Origin: Spirosoma endbachense
GTDB taxonomy: Bacteria; Bacteroidota; Bacteroidia; Cytophagales; Spirosomataceae
Length of the DNA stretch: 64,000 nt
Assembly: GCF_010233585.1 (NCBI RefSeq)
Contig: NZ_CP045997.1
Span: forward strand, 7,612,654-7,676,653
Direction: 5' to 3'
The notes below the pieces were generated by a model. That model did not search any database. It saw only the letters and a list, made by a program, of their open reading frames with translations, and had not been told where the DNA came from. How positions within the stretch are numbered: the stretch's first letter is position 1; every line of letters starts with the position of its first letter. This document shows positions 9,053 through 17,220 of this stretch, in pieces. The position numbers were made by a program, and so were the translations under genes.

Positions 9053-10564
9053 TTATTGAACTTGATTCATGAACAGCGACAGATCGCCATCGGCAGCCGC
9101 TTTCAGGAGCAGGAACCGCCAGACATTGCTGGTGGCTACGTACCCGTCAACTTCGGCACGATTGAGCGTAACAACGCTCTGCAACAGCGTAGGTAAATCC
9201 GTTAAACCGCTTTCATAGCGCGATTTTGCCTGATTATAAGCCTGTCGGGCAGCCCGAAGTTGAATCGGTGCCTGACGAGCCTGTTCGAGTGCAACCTGAT
9301 ATTGCGTTTCGGCTTCCTGATACTGGCGGTTTATACGCAGTTGCTGTTCATTGTACAATTGTCGGAACCGTTCTACCTGAAAAAGCTCGCTTCGGTAATC
9401 GTGCCGAACACGCAGAATGTTCGTCAAATTCCAGCGGGCAACCACGCCAACCAGGTAGTTGGATACCTGATAACCAAGTCCATTTATCTGGTTATTAAGA
9501 AAGATATCGCCCTGATTAGAGAAACCGGAACCGCGAGCATTACCAACACCAACCAGTGAAATAACGGGTAAACTGGTTCGCTGAGTGGCCACGCTGCGGG
9601 CCGACGATAGGGCTATCTGGGATTGAAAGAGTCGCAGAACCGGATTTTTAGGTGAGATCGAATCTGATAACGAAGCTCCTGTTGGCAGAGCGGTGTAGAA
9701 ACGCATACTATCAACCTGAATATTTCGCTGGAGCTGGCCGGTCAATTCGGATAAACGTAACCGCTGTACCTGCTCCTGCTGTTGGCTTTCCAATAGCAGA
9801 ATCCGGGCTCGAACGGCTTCTGCGGTCGCCAGTGAACTATCTACGCCAGCGCGCATACCCGATTGTACGCCCGAATCGACCACCCGTTTGAACGTTTGCG
9901 CCCGTTCGAGATTACTGCGTTGAATCTGTACCAGTTTCTGGTTGATCAGCAGTAGCAAATAGGCATCGATGGTTCGAACCTGGTGCTGAAAAAGTTCATT
10001 GTCGTAATCGATGCGGCTGCGTTGGAGTTCGGCATCGGCCACGGCTACATTGGCTTTGATCCGCCCGAATGTGATGGCCCGCCATTCGATAGCAGCACTG
10101 GTATAACTACCAAAACTGGCCTTTGAAACAGCAGTGGCCCGAACCCCGCCGGATGTAGAAATAGCGGTTCCTTCGTTCGGAAAAAACGAACCATTCAGGC
10201 TGTTGCTGGTAGCATAGTTGTACTGATCCTGAACAATCAGGCTTGGCAGGTATTCGACACGACTTGCCTGAAGCCGTCGTTCAGCACTACTAATTTCAGC
10301 CTGTTTGGACTTCAGAAATGGATATTGCCGGGTACTTTGTTCAACAACCTGGCTCAACTTCAGCGATTGTGCCTGTGCCTGAACGGTAACGAGTCCGGCT
10401 CCCAGCCAGAGCAGCCAGCCCGTTGTTCTTCGGTACTTTGCGGAGGCTGGTACCTTTTGTACAGTCGCCTGAAAACGCGGGTAGATCATTGGCTTTAACT
10501 TGCCCGGATATGGTCTGGCTCGCGGACAAGTGTCTGCAAAACACCATCTCAATTTTGGAAACAT
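9053..10564 (-). CDS. TolC-family outer-membrane efflux channel
   Basis: The longest reading is 503 residues, from ATG 10564. The true start may be the ATG at 10489 (478 residues), because a normal signal peptide (YRRTTGWLLWLGAGLVTVQAQA) follows that Met, whereas the first 25 residues of the long form have no obvious role. The mature part has two repeats of long coiled-coil helices, such as SSAERRLQASRVEYLPSLIV and LLESQQQEQVQRLRLSELTG. The matching second-half segment is QVALEQARQAPIQLRAARQA followed by YNQAKSRYESGLTDLPTLL, the TolC (OEP) signature. It forms the outer-membrane and periplasmic tunnel for the pump encoded 68 bases downstream. It is the first gene of the efflux operon. Confidence 0.93.
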   Translation of the reverse strand: MFPKLRWCFADTCPRARPYPGKLKPMIYPRFQATVQKVPASAKYRRTTGWLLWLGAGLVTVQAQAQSLKLSQVVEQSTRQYPFLKSKQAEISSAERRLQASRVEYLPSLIVQDQYNYATSNSLNGSFFPNEGTAISTSGGVRATAVSKASFGSYTSAAIEWRAITFGRIKANVAVADAELQRSRIDYDNELFQHQVRTIDAYLLLLINQKLVQIQRSNLERAQTFKRVVDSGVQSGMRAGVDSSLATAEAVRARILLLESQQQEQVQRLRLSELTGQLQRNIQVDSMRFYTALPTGASLSDSISPKNPVLRLFQSQIALSSARSVATQRTSLPVISLVGVGNARGSGFSNQGDIFLNNQINGLGYQVSNYLVGVVARWNLTNILRVRHDYRSELFQVERFRQLYNEQQLRINRQYQEAETQYQVALEQARQAPIQLRAARQAYNQAKSRYESGLTDLPTLLQSVVTLNRAEVDGYVATSNVWRFLLLKAAADGDLSLFMNQVQ

Positions 10565-10696
10565 TTGGGAAAAGGTGCGTTTCGCCAGAGATTTGAGTAG
10601 TTTTTTTGCCAGATTGATCAGTGAAACAAACAGGATGAGTCAGATTTAACCGGCTGTTTGCTAATTAGATGCGTACAATTATAAACGATAGTCTTC

Positions 10697-11158
10697 ATGA
10701 TGACGCTCTTGCCCATTCGACAGACAATTGAGGAAAATACCCAGTTTCTTCAGCTTCCGGGCAGTGAACCCGGTCTGACGTTGACAATCGAGTTTTTTAA
10801 CCGGATCGGGTATACCCCGCCCTGGATTGGCTATTTTGTTCAGCAAAACGATACGTTAGTGGGAAGCGCAGGCTTTAAGGGAAAGCCTAAAGAAGGGCGG
10901 GTTGAAATTGCATATGGTGTATTTCCACATTACCAAAATCAGGGTATTGGGGCAGACGTATGCAGGCAATTGGTGCTTCTTGCTTTGGAAACGGACCCTA
11001 CTGTTATCGTCACAGCCCGGACTCTACCAGAAGAAAATTACTCCACACGTATTCTGCGAAAAAATAAGTTTGCCTTTATAGGAGATGTTTGGGATGACGA
11101 AGATGGTACGGTATGGGAGTGGGCCTATAAAGGAACAATACCGATTATAGACCTGTGA
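10697..11158 (+). CDS. GNAT-family N-acetyltransferase
   Basis: A 153-residue acetyltransferase of the RimJ/RimL-like GNAT group. The acetyl-CoA binding motif A is visible as VEIAYGVFPHYQNQGIGADV (the QxxGxG/A loop is QNQGIG), preceded by the strand LVGSAGFKGKP. Near the end, STRILRKNKFAFIGDVWDDE is the usual GNAT C-terminal strand pair. It would transfer an acetyl group from acetyl-CoA to an amine; the substrate cannot be read from the sequence. It diverges from the TolC gene and stands alone. A second Met at residue 2 makes the exact start uncertain by one codon. Confidence 0.88.
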   Translation: MMTLLPIRQTIEENTQFLQLPGSEPGLTLTIEFFNRIGYTPPWIGYFVQQNDTLVGSAGFKGKPKEGRVEIAYGVFPHYQNQGIGADVCRQLVLLALETDPTVIVTARTLPEENYSTRILRKNKFAFIGDVWDDEDGTVWEWAYKGTIPIIDL

Positions 11159-11192
11159 ATTCATCTGTAACAAAGTCGATGTGGTAGGGTGC

Positions 11193-11304
11193 TGTCGGTT
11201 TTTCAAAACCGACAATGCGGGGCCGGTTCGCCGATGTGCCGTGGCGACTCTACAAATCTCATCCAGACTATACACTCGGTTTTAAGAATCGCAACGGCGA
11301 ACCG
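11193..11304. repeat. Palindromic intergenic repeat
   Basis: A tight hairpin TGTCGGTTTT / AAAACCGACA lies at 11193-11202 and 11205-11214, with only two bases between the arms. It is nested beside a wider inverted pair: CGGTTCGCCG at 11224-11233 and CGGCGAACCG at 11295-11304. There is no T-run after either, so a simple terminator is unlikely. The region lies between convergent genes and looks like a dispersed palindromic element. Confidence 0.6.
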
Positions 11305-11391
11305 TCCGCAGGGGTAGGTTTAAGAACCTGACCTCACATCAGTCATTGACAAAGAACGTGTTGTTTGCTGACTACTTTATGCTGTGGTAGA

Positions 11392-12489
11392 TCATTTCTT
11401 TTTCAGCAAATAATTAAGCTTGGCGTCAAGCTCGCGAGCAGATAGATCACGTTCAATCATAGTTTTTGATGCATCGAGCAATACGTTGTCAGGCATTCGT
11501 TCAATAGCAAAGCTTTTAATAACCGACGATGAATCCATCAGGTCCAGAACCTGAATCCAGGGTAGATGATCCTGCCTGATCGCTTCTTCTCCCTGTGTTT
11601 TGTTAAATTCAAATGAGATCGTAACAATTTCCAATCCTAAAGAATGATATTGCTTATAGAGTTTTCTTAAATCCCTATGCCTCTGTTGGCACGGTAAGAA
11701 ATATCGATTGGAGAAATCAAGTAAAATATAGGTGTTTTTAAGGCCTGATAAGGCAATGGTTGTACCAGTTGCCGTTGGTAAATTAAAATTAGTTGCTTTA
11801 TTGCCAACCTGTTTTCGCGCCAGTTTTTCTTTAATTTTTTGGTAGGAAGGATATGAAGAAAAGGCCGAAAGTTTGCCGAATAAATTCAGCGTTTGGGTAT
11901 AATTGAAATAGTTAGAAGCAAAAAGATACCAGCTGGATGCCAGTGAAGGATTCTCAAGGATAGTTTTGGCTAGTAAGGAATCATGCGCCAGTTGCAATGA
12001 ATCGACTTGCTGTTCAAGTGTTGACGCCGTTAGTGAATCCCCAGCCTGTAGAGCATTAAAAAGATCCATCCGTAAGTCGGGCTGAGCTTCCCGGATTCTG
12101 GTTGAAATGCCGAGTTGATCGGCCCAGAATTCACTACTCGATGAGCCCGTAATTAAGGTCTTAATAGTAGCTCCGGGATCAAAACCAATATCGATCCGGG
12201 GCGAATCGATAAAGAAATGCAGATCATCTTTATTGCCCTCCGCCCAAAGGTAGGCTGGGCAAGGCTCGGGTAAATTGATGGTAAATACCGCAACTCTATT
12301 TAGAATCGTAATTGTGTCAATAATTGGTGATCGATCCAACGGTTTAGCGACTACCATCGCTTGCTTTCCCTCCCAGGACTTAGGAAATAGACAGTTAATA
12401 GTGCTGCTAAACTGGGCATTCACGTCAGCTGTGAATACACATATTGAGAGCAGAAAAAAGAGAGCATAGTAACGTATTCCTGTTTGCAT
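11392..12489 (-). CDS. Thioredoxin-fold (TlpA/AhpC-like) secreted protein with degenerate active site
   Basis: A 365-residue protein with a signal peptide (YYALFFLLSICVFTADVNAQ). Residues 25-220 are a poorly conserved DUF4369-like and helical region. From about 225 a thioredoxin-like domain begins (VGNKATNFNLPTATGTTIAL). In the usual TlpA order YILLDFSNRYFLPCQQRHRD should carry W-C-x-x-C, but here the stretch reads Y-F-L-P-C: the N-terminal cysteine is Phe and only the resolving Cys remains. LEIVTISFEFNK and the cis-Pro strand (IERMPDNVLLD, where Met-Pro sits as expected) keep the fold. It is therefore probably not a disulfide oxidoreductase; a binding or sensory role is possible. It diverges from the two-component genes at 12639. 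Confidence 0.82.
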   Translation of the reverse strand: MQTGIRYYALFFLLSICVFTADVNAQFSSTINCLFPKSWEGKQAMVVAKPLDRSPIIDTITILNRVAVFTINLPEPCPAYLWAEGNKDDLHFFIDSPRIDIGFDPGATIKTLITGSSSSEFWADQLGISTRIREAQPDLRMDLFNALQAGDSLTASTLEQQVDSLQLAHDSLLAKTILENPSLASSWYLFASNYFNYTQTLNLFGKLSAFSSYPSYQKIKEKLARKQVGNKATNFNLPTATGTTIALSGLKNTYILLDFSNRYFLPCQQRHRDLRKLYKQYHSLGLEIVTISFEFNKTQGEEAIRQDHLPWIQVLDLMDSSSVIKSFAIERMPDNVLLDASKTMIERDLSARELDAKLNYLLKKK

Positions 12490-12638
12490 AGATTAAAATT
12501 TGACAGCAAAGACGTTTAACCGAACTCTGGGCTGTTAGACTATTTAACGCATAACAGTGACAATTTATGGCGCATAAACTTCCAGAATCTTTCCAAAATT
12601 GACGGTTATTTTCGTATTTTATTTGATCTGGCAATGAT

Positions 12639-13316
12639 ATGAAAGTATTGGTAGTTGAAGATGAAAAGGGATTGGCTGAGAGTATCACTGATTATATGGT
12701 GAAGGAAGGATACATCTGCGAAACTGCTGCTACTTTTCAGGAGGCCGACGAGAAAATATATCTCTATACGTATGATTGCGTTATTGTCGATCTGACTTTA
12801 CCCGGAGGAGATGGTTTTCAGATCATTGAGTCGTTAAAACGGCTCGTTGCCACCACTGGAATTATCATTATTTCAGCCCGTAACGCCCTGGAAGACAAGT
12901 TGCGGGGTCTTGAAATTGGCTCGGATGATTATCTAACCAAGCCATTTCACCTTTCCGAATTAAATGCCCGAGTTAAATCGTTGTTGCGACGCCGACAATT
13001 TGGCGGGCATACTGAAATCCGTTTTCAGGAAATTGTGGTTGTACCTCATAACCGGAAGGTCTACGTGAATGGTCAACTCACAACCTTATCGCGGAAGGAA
13101 TATGATTTGCTGTTGTATTTTTTATCAAATGTGGATGTAGCCCTGACAAAAGCGTCGATTGCGGAGCATTTGTGGGGCGACAACATCGATTCGGTCGACT
13201 CGTTTGATATCGTGTATTCGCATATTAAAAATCTGCGTAGGAAATTAATTGAAAAAGGTGCCGCCGATTATGTACAATCGATTTATGGCATTGGATATAA
13301 ATTCAGTCAGCCTTGA
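12639..13316 (+). CDS. OmpR/PhoB-family response regulator
   Basis: A 225-residue response regulator. The receiver domain has the acidic pair E7/D8, the phospho-acceptor Asp51 in CVIVDLTLPGGDG, and the conserved Lys101 in YLTKPF. The C-terminal winged helix (residues about 130-223) contains LSRKEYDLLLYFLSN and DIVYSHIKNLRRKLIEKGA, ending with YGIGYKF, which is the OmpR family pattern. When phosphorylated by its kinase it should bind DNA. The histidine kinase follows directly, sharing the TGA/TTG overlap at 13313-13316. It diverges from the thioredoxin-fold gene at 12489, a possible target. Confidence 0.95.
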   Translation: MKVLVVEDEKGLAESITDYMVKEGYICETAATFQEADEKIYLYTYDCVIVDLTLPGGDGFQIIESLKRLVATTGIIIISARNALEDKLRGLEIGSDDYLTKPFHLSELNARVKSLLRRRQFGGHTEIRFQEIVVVPHNRKVYVNGQLTTLSRKEYDLLLYFLSNVDVALTKASIAEHLWGDNIDSVDSFDIVYSHIKNLRRKLIEKGAADYVQSIYGIGYKFSQP

Positions 13317-14611
13317 AACTGCTTGCCAAAACCAACCGCATCTATCTTACATTTTCGCTGGTAATTTATCTGCTAACGGCCCTGGCTTTTTATCAGATCG
13401 TTCGTTTATTGATTTACGACGAAGTTGAAAGTAGATTACAGGTAGAACGCCGTGACTTTCAGGCGTATGTACGAGCGCATAACACATGGTCGAGTAGCCC
13501 TTATTTTGTTGAGAATAAAATCGATGTTGTTCCAATTAGCGATCGACCGAAACAAATACGCGAGGTTTTTACGGATACGCTGATTCGAAACCGATATGAC
13601 GATGAACTGATACCTTTTCGGCAATTAACCTTCTATGAACCCATTCAGGGCAGGATGCACCGGGTGTCGATCCGAAAATCGCTCATTCAGACTTATCGAC
13701 TTATTGAAGCAGTTACCTTTACGATGGCCACATTTCTAGGGTTGTTGTTATTGGGTACATTCTGGTTTCAGGGTAAATTATCAGGGAGGTTATGGTATCC
13801 CTTTTACGATACCTTATCGCGCATCAAAAATTTCGACCTGAATAGTGAATCACCTTTACAGTTGTCTAAACCTGAGATTACCGAATTCTATTCGTTGAAT
13901 GAAGTGCTGCAAAAAATGGCTGATAAAATGCAGCATGATTATAAAAGCCTGAAGGAGTTTACCGAAAATGCGTCTCATGAAATGCAGACACCACTGGCGC
14001 TCATCAATGCAAAAGTTGAACAATTAATTCAAAGTGAACAGCTAACGGAAGCGCAAACGAACTGGATCGAAACAATATACGAAGCCTCCCGGCGTATTGT
14101 ACGGTTGAATCAGGGACTACTATTGCTGGCGAAAATTGAAAATCACCAGTTTCAGGATGTTCAGCGCGTTAATCTATCACAACTTTTTATGGAGAAATTG
14201 CAGGATATGGAAGAAGTATTATCATTTAAAGAACTTTCTATTCATATTCATCAATCGATATCCTTTGAGGTTAAATTACCAGTTGCTCTGGCCGATATTC
14301 TGGTAACAAATCTGGTAAACAATGCGATTAAACACAATCAGCCAGGGGGTTCTATTGAGTTGGATTCTACGAAAGAGCGACTCTACCTGAGTAATACCGG
14401 CGGGCCGCTTATCTCAGCGCCTGAGCGTCTTTTCGAGCGATTTAAGAAAGAGGGTACAGGAACGGACTCGATAGGGTTGGGTTTGTCAATTGTCAAGCAA
14501 ATCTGTGATAGTTATGGCTTAGATGTAACTTATCATGTAAATCAGGAACGACATCAATTCTGTATTTCACAAATGCCGATAGATAATGCAAATGAAAATT
14601 TAGTCAGTTAA
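13313..14611 (+). CDS. Sensor histidine kinase partner of the OmpR-type regulator
   Basis: A 432-residue membrane kinase. It appears to start at TTG 13313, overlapping the regulator stop codon (TTGA). One membrane segment lies at about 10-32 (IYLTFSLVIYLLTALAFYQI), followed by a periplasmic loop of about 100 residues and a second segment at about 140-160 (FTMATFLGLLLLGTFWF). The dimerisation/phosphorylation box is ENASHEMQTPLALINAKVEQ with His222. The ATP-binding domain has the N box (LVTNLVNNAIKHNQ) and the G2 box (DSIGLGLSIVKQICDSYG). The G1 box is shortened to LYLSNTGGPL, a form common in Bacteroidota kinases. No HAMP domain is obvious. The signal sensed is unknown. Confidence 0.93.
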   Translation: MKLLAKTNRIYLTFSLVIYLLTALAFYQIVRLLIYDEVESRLQVERRDFQAYVRAHNTWSSSPYFVENKIDVVPISDRPKQIREVFTDTLIRNRYDDELIPFRQLTFYEPIQGRMHRVSIRKSLIQTYRLIEAVTFTMATFLGLLLLGTFWFQGKLSGRLWYPFYDTLSRIKNFDLNSESPLQLSKPEITEFYSLNEVLQKMADKMQHDYKSLKEFTENASHEMQTPLALINAKVEQLIQSEQLTEAQTNWIETIYEASRRIVRLNQGLLLLAKIENHQFQDVQRVNLSQLFMEKLQDMEEVLSFKELSIHIHQSISFEVKLPVALADILVTNLVNNAIKHNQPGGSIELDSTKERLYLSNTGGPLISAPERLFERFKKEGTGTDSIGLGLSIVKQICDSYGLDVTYHVNQERHQFCISQMPIDNANENLVS

Positions 14612-15365
14612 TCAAAAAATAATTAAAATTGATTTAAGAATCGGTGGTAATTTGGCTAATAAAAAATAGAAACAAGTGGTAGTAAAAGCTATAATTTATA
14701 AGCAAGTTGCTTTTGATCGAATACTTTTTTTTCAGTAAGGTCATTAAAATTTCCTTTATGAACCTCACCTTTTAGCTGCATCATTTCATAAACAAGGACG
14801 TATAGTGACTTATAATACGAAAGCAATAAAGTAGATTGTCACTTAATCGGTGAAGCAGAAATAAGCGAATTATGTCACCGTTGTTTAAACACTGTCTATT
14901 CAATTGGCCTATAGTCGCTAATATTTCTGTCTATTTGGTAAGTAAGAAAACTCATTCGCCAAAATATGATATACTATTGTTTGCTTGCACTGACACGAAT
15001 GGATTTTAGACACTACGTAATGAAGTAATGTTAGTTAATTTGGTACATTTTACTAGCGATGTTTCGGTAAAAATATAGCAATTGACAGGCGATTTGAGTG
15101 TGTAGGCAGTAAGCTCTAGTTGTTTTTTTTTATTTGCAAACAGAAATACATTGACTTAAAATGGATTTATAATCAAGGCCTAAAATCATATATCTTTTTC
15201 TAAAAAATAAAATTGAATACGCTTTTTTTGTATCCGAATTAATAATTATAGTCTTCATCGTGTCAAATATTTTCTATAATTGTTAGCCTGAGATACTAAT
15301 ATATAAATAGACACAGTATATTCGCACCTGGGTTTCATTATACGCATATAAAACAGACTGTCTTC
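14612..15365. other. Long AT-rich non-coding gap
   Basis: These 754 bases contain no credible reading frame on either strand and are far richer in A and T than their neighbours; bases 15181-15240, for example, include only 11 G or C. There are runs of T (14725-14732, 15121-15130) but no tRNA-like fold and no long repeat was seen. The gap ends at the start of an AT-hook-like protein gene. It may hold promoters, an unrecognised small RNA or a protein-binding region. Confidence 0.6.
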
Positions 15366-15839
15366 ATGAAAGCAACGCAAATTCGGTTCTTCTCTCCGCT
15401 GGAAAATAATAAACCTAAGGAGAAAAAGGCTAAAAAATCGGCGCCTGTCACGGGCTATATTTCTTCGGCAGGTAAGCTTGTTTTTCCAGCCAAATCCGTA
15501 GCACAATTAGCTTTCGATCCCGAAAATACCAAGTTTAAAGTAGGTGTTCAGGAAGGAAAGCGAAAAATAAAGTCGCTTTATGTAATTCCTGCTACTGATG
15601 GTCAGGAAGGTGCATTTGAACTGGAAAAAGCTGCTAAAAGTTACAGCGTTTCTCTACCTGTTATTTTGCAGAAAAGCGGAATCGATTATGCCGATTCAAA
15701 ATACGTTTTTACAATCAAACCATTCGATTACGAAGATGGTGTCGTAGGTTATGAATTATTGCTAAACGATCAGGCTCCCAAACCAGCTTATACAGGAAAA
15801 CCACGTGGCCGCAAACCTCAGAACAAGGCTGTGGAATAG
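15366..15839 (+). CDS. Small basic protein of unknown function with an AT-hook-like tail
   Basis: A 157-residue protein I do not recognise as a named family. The first 30 residues are lysine-rich (NNKPKEKKAKKSAP). The middle (about 30-135) looks like a compact alpha/beta domain: GYISSAGKLVFPAKSVAQLA, then IKSLYVIPATDG, then YVFTIKPFDYEDGVVGYELL. The end carries TGKPRGRKPQNKAVE, in which PRGRKP resembles the AT-hook minor-groove binding motif. With the very AT-rich DNA directly upstream, a DNA-binding or nucleoid-associated role is a reasonable inference, possibly self-binding. There is no signal peptide or membrane segment. A terminator-like hairpin follows at 15890. Confidence 0.75.
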   Translation: MKATQIRFFSPLENNKPKEKKAKKSAPVTGYISSAGKLVFPAKSVAQLAFDPENTKFKVGVQEGKRKIKSLYVIPATDGQEGAFELEKAAKSYSVSLPVILQKSGIDYADSKYVFTIKPFDYEDGVVGYELLLNDQAPKPAYTGKPRGRKPQNKAVE

Positions 15840-15889
15840 TAACCTGGCTACACAAAGGCTAATTTGTAACTGTATATAGCATATGCTAT

Positions 15890-15922
15890 ACTCCCCCATG
15901 ACGATGCTGTTTATGGGGGAGT
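15890..15922 (+). terminator. Terminator-like hairpin
   Basis: ACTCCCCCAT at 15890-15899 pairs perfectly with ATGGGGGAGT at 15913-15922 across a 13-base loop, 50 bases after the AT-hook-like gene. The following bases (GAATAAAC) lack a strong T-run, so termination efficiency is uncertain. Confidence 0.55.
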
Positions 15923-16125
15923 GAATAAACCTAAACGAAAAACAGGTTCAACTCCAATTCATAGTTTGGCCTGTATAAAAAATGTAATATTTAAATCATA
16001 AATTAGTATTTTGTTTATCATTAATCCCTAATAGTAAATTTAATATATTCAATAAATAGAAAGGGGAAATAAATAAGTCCCGTACGATAACTTTACGTTA
16101 TTGTCGATCCCTTATAATCCCTACT

Positions 16126-16347
16126 ATGAAACTTCTTATCTTGATAGGTATTCTATTGGTTGTCTTTATATTAGTCAATCTTGTTTATTACCGGGTTACA
16201 TTCAGAAGCCAGTGCCCAGTTTGCAAAAAAGCTACTGCCCTGGATCGAACAACCCGCCCAATCATCTTTAAAACGTTATTCTTCTTCTTGTCAAGCAAAG
16301 GATATGTCTGCTATGCCTGCATGAAGCACTTTGTTCGAATTGGTTAA
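16126..16347 (+). CDS. Small membrane-anchored zinc-ribbon protein
   Basis: A 73-residue protein. Residues 2-24 (KLLILIGILLVVFILVNLVY) form one hydrophobic membrane helix. The rest contains CPVCKK and CYACMK, two CxxC pairs about 30 residues apart, which could bind one zinc ion as a short ribbon, with basic and aromatic residues between them. No named family is recognised. The cysteine-rich part would be cytoplasmic or periplasmic depending on orientation; the positive residues after the helix favour a cytoplasmic side. The coding sequence is AT-rich like the surrounding region. It is separated from its neighbours by over 200 bases on each side, so it is probably transcribed alone. Confidence 0.65.
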   Translation: MKLLILIGILLVVFILVNLVYYRVTFRSQCPVCKKATALDRTTRPIIFKTLFFFLSSKGYVCYACMKHFVRIG

Positions 16348-16504
16348 TTCGTTCGACAAATAAATTAGTTGATGATGGTTCCTATTTTTAGTGAAATTTT
16401 CCTAATTTCATCTGGAAACGGAATGACTGCTTCTGTTTGGGAATAATCAACAGAAAGGTTGCCCGAACGAAGGGGTTGTATTCACTAATTTATACCAATA
16501 CACT

Positions 16505-16570
16505 ATGATTGAATGTAAAGTAGGCGAGTGGAATGGACAAATCGTTGACTTTCTTGTTATCCAGTTATGA
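16505..16570 (+). CDS. Possible 21-codon leader ORF coupled to the AlbA_2 gene
   Basis: ATG at 16505 opens a frame reading MIECKVGEWNGQIVDFLVIQ plus one Leu, and its TGA overlaps the ATG of the next gene as ATGA. Such an overlap suggests translational coupling. The frame is too short to judge by composition and may be chance. No similar peptide is recognised. Confidence 0.3.
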   Translation: MIECKVGEWNGQIVDFLVIQL

Positions 16571-17196
16571 CTCGAAACAACCTCGACGATCTGATTGCAC
16601 AGGGTGAAAACACTCGTTTAGAATTTAAACGCTCGATCTCATCGGCAAACCGTATCGCCAGAACACTGGCTGCTTTTGCCAATACGTCGGGTGGTACATT
16701 ACTGATAGGCGTCGCCGATAATGGGAAAATTGTCGGTGTCCCCTCCGAATTTCGGGAAGTCCATAAAATTGAAGATGCGACTGATCAGTTCGTTGAACCG
16801 GCTTTATCGGTCAGTTACGAAACGTTAACGCCCGATGGCCGAATTGTTTTGGTCATTCATGTGGCCGAAAGCGCAGAAAAGCCTCACTATGCTGTCGACG
16901 AATCGGGCCAACGAACAATATACGTTCGGGCAAAGGATAAGTCAGTTCCTACAAACAAGCTGATTATTACGAAGGAAAAGGCCGATGTCCATGAATTAGT
17001 GAAGTCACCCATGACGCGGACATTGATTCAATACCTTCGCAAAAATGAGTACGTTACTCCTGAACGGTTTGCCAAACTGATCAACATCTCAGATTATCGG
17101 GCGGGTAAAATGTTGCGACTATTAGCTGTTCAGGGATTGTTGCTTATGATTGACAAACCACGACCGGTGCGCTATGCATTGAAGCTCGCGGAATAA
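16567..17196 (+). CDS. AlbA_2/Schlafen-domain putative DNA- or RNA-binding protein
   Basis: A 209-residue protein. Residues 1-125 match the AlbA_2 (Schlafen) domain: GENTRLEFKRSISSANRIAR with the conserved E-F-K, then LAAFANTSGGTLLIGVADNG, then IYVRAKDKSVP at its end. This domain occurs in putative transcriptional regulators and in nucleic-acid-binding or nuclease-like proteins. Residues 140-209 (MTRTLIQYLRKNEYVTPERF, then LINISDYRAGKMLRLLAVQG) look like a winged-helix DNA-binding domain, which supports a regulatory role. No partner gene is evident. hemF begins 24 bases downstream but has its own promoter motif inside the 3' end of this gene. Confidence 0.85.
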   Translation: MTRNNLDDLIAQGENTRLEFKRSISSANRIARTLAAFANTSGGTLLIGVADNGKIVGVPSEFREVHKIEDATDQFVEPALSVSYETLTPDGRIVLVIHVAESAEKPHYAVDESGQRTIYVRAKDKSVPTNKLIITKEKADVHELVKSPMTRTLIQYLRKNEYVTPERFAKLINISDYRAGKMLRLLAVQGLLLMIDKPRPVRYALKLAE

Positions 17197-17212
17197 TCGT
17201 GTTGTATCTTTG
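17179..17212 (+). promoter_or_regulatory. Probable promoter of hemF
   Basis: TATCTTTG at 17205-17212 is a perfect match to the Bacteroidota -7 motif TAnnTTTG. TTG at 17179-17181 lies 23 bases upstream and could serve as the -33 element. The start of transcription would fall almost at the hemF ATG (17221), so the leader would be very short. Confidence 0.5.
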
Positions 17213-17220
17213 CGTGCACT

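Noticed and set aside
14612..15365. A replication origin in the AT-rich gap
   Set aside because: No DnaA-box cluster, iterons or dnaA/dnaN/rep gene were seen near it.
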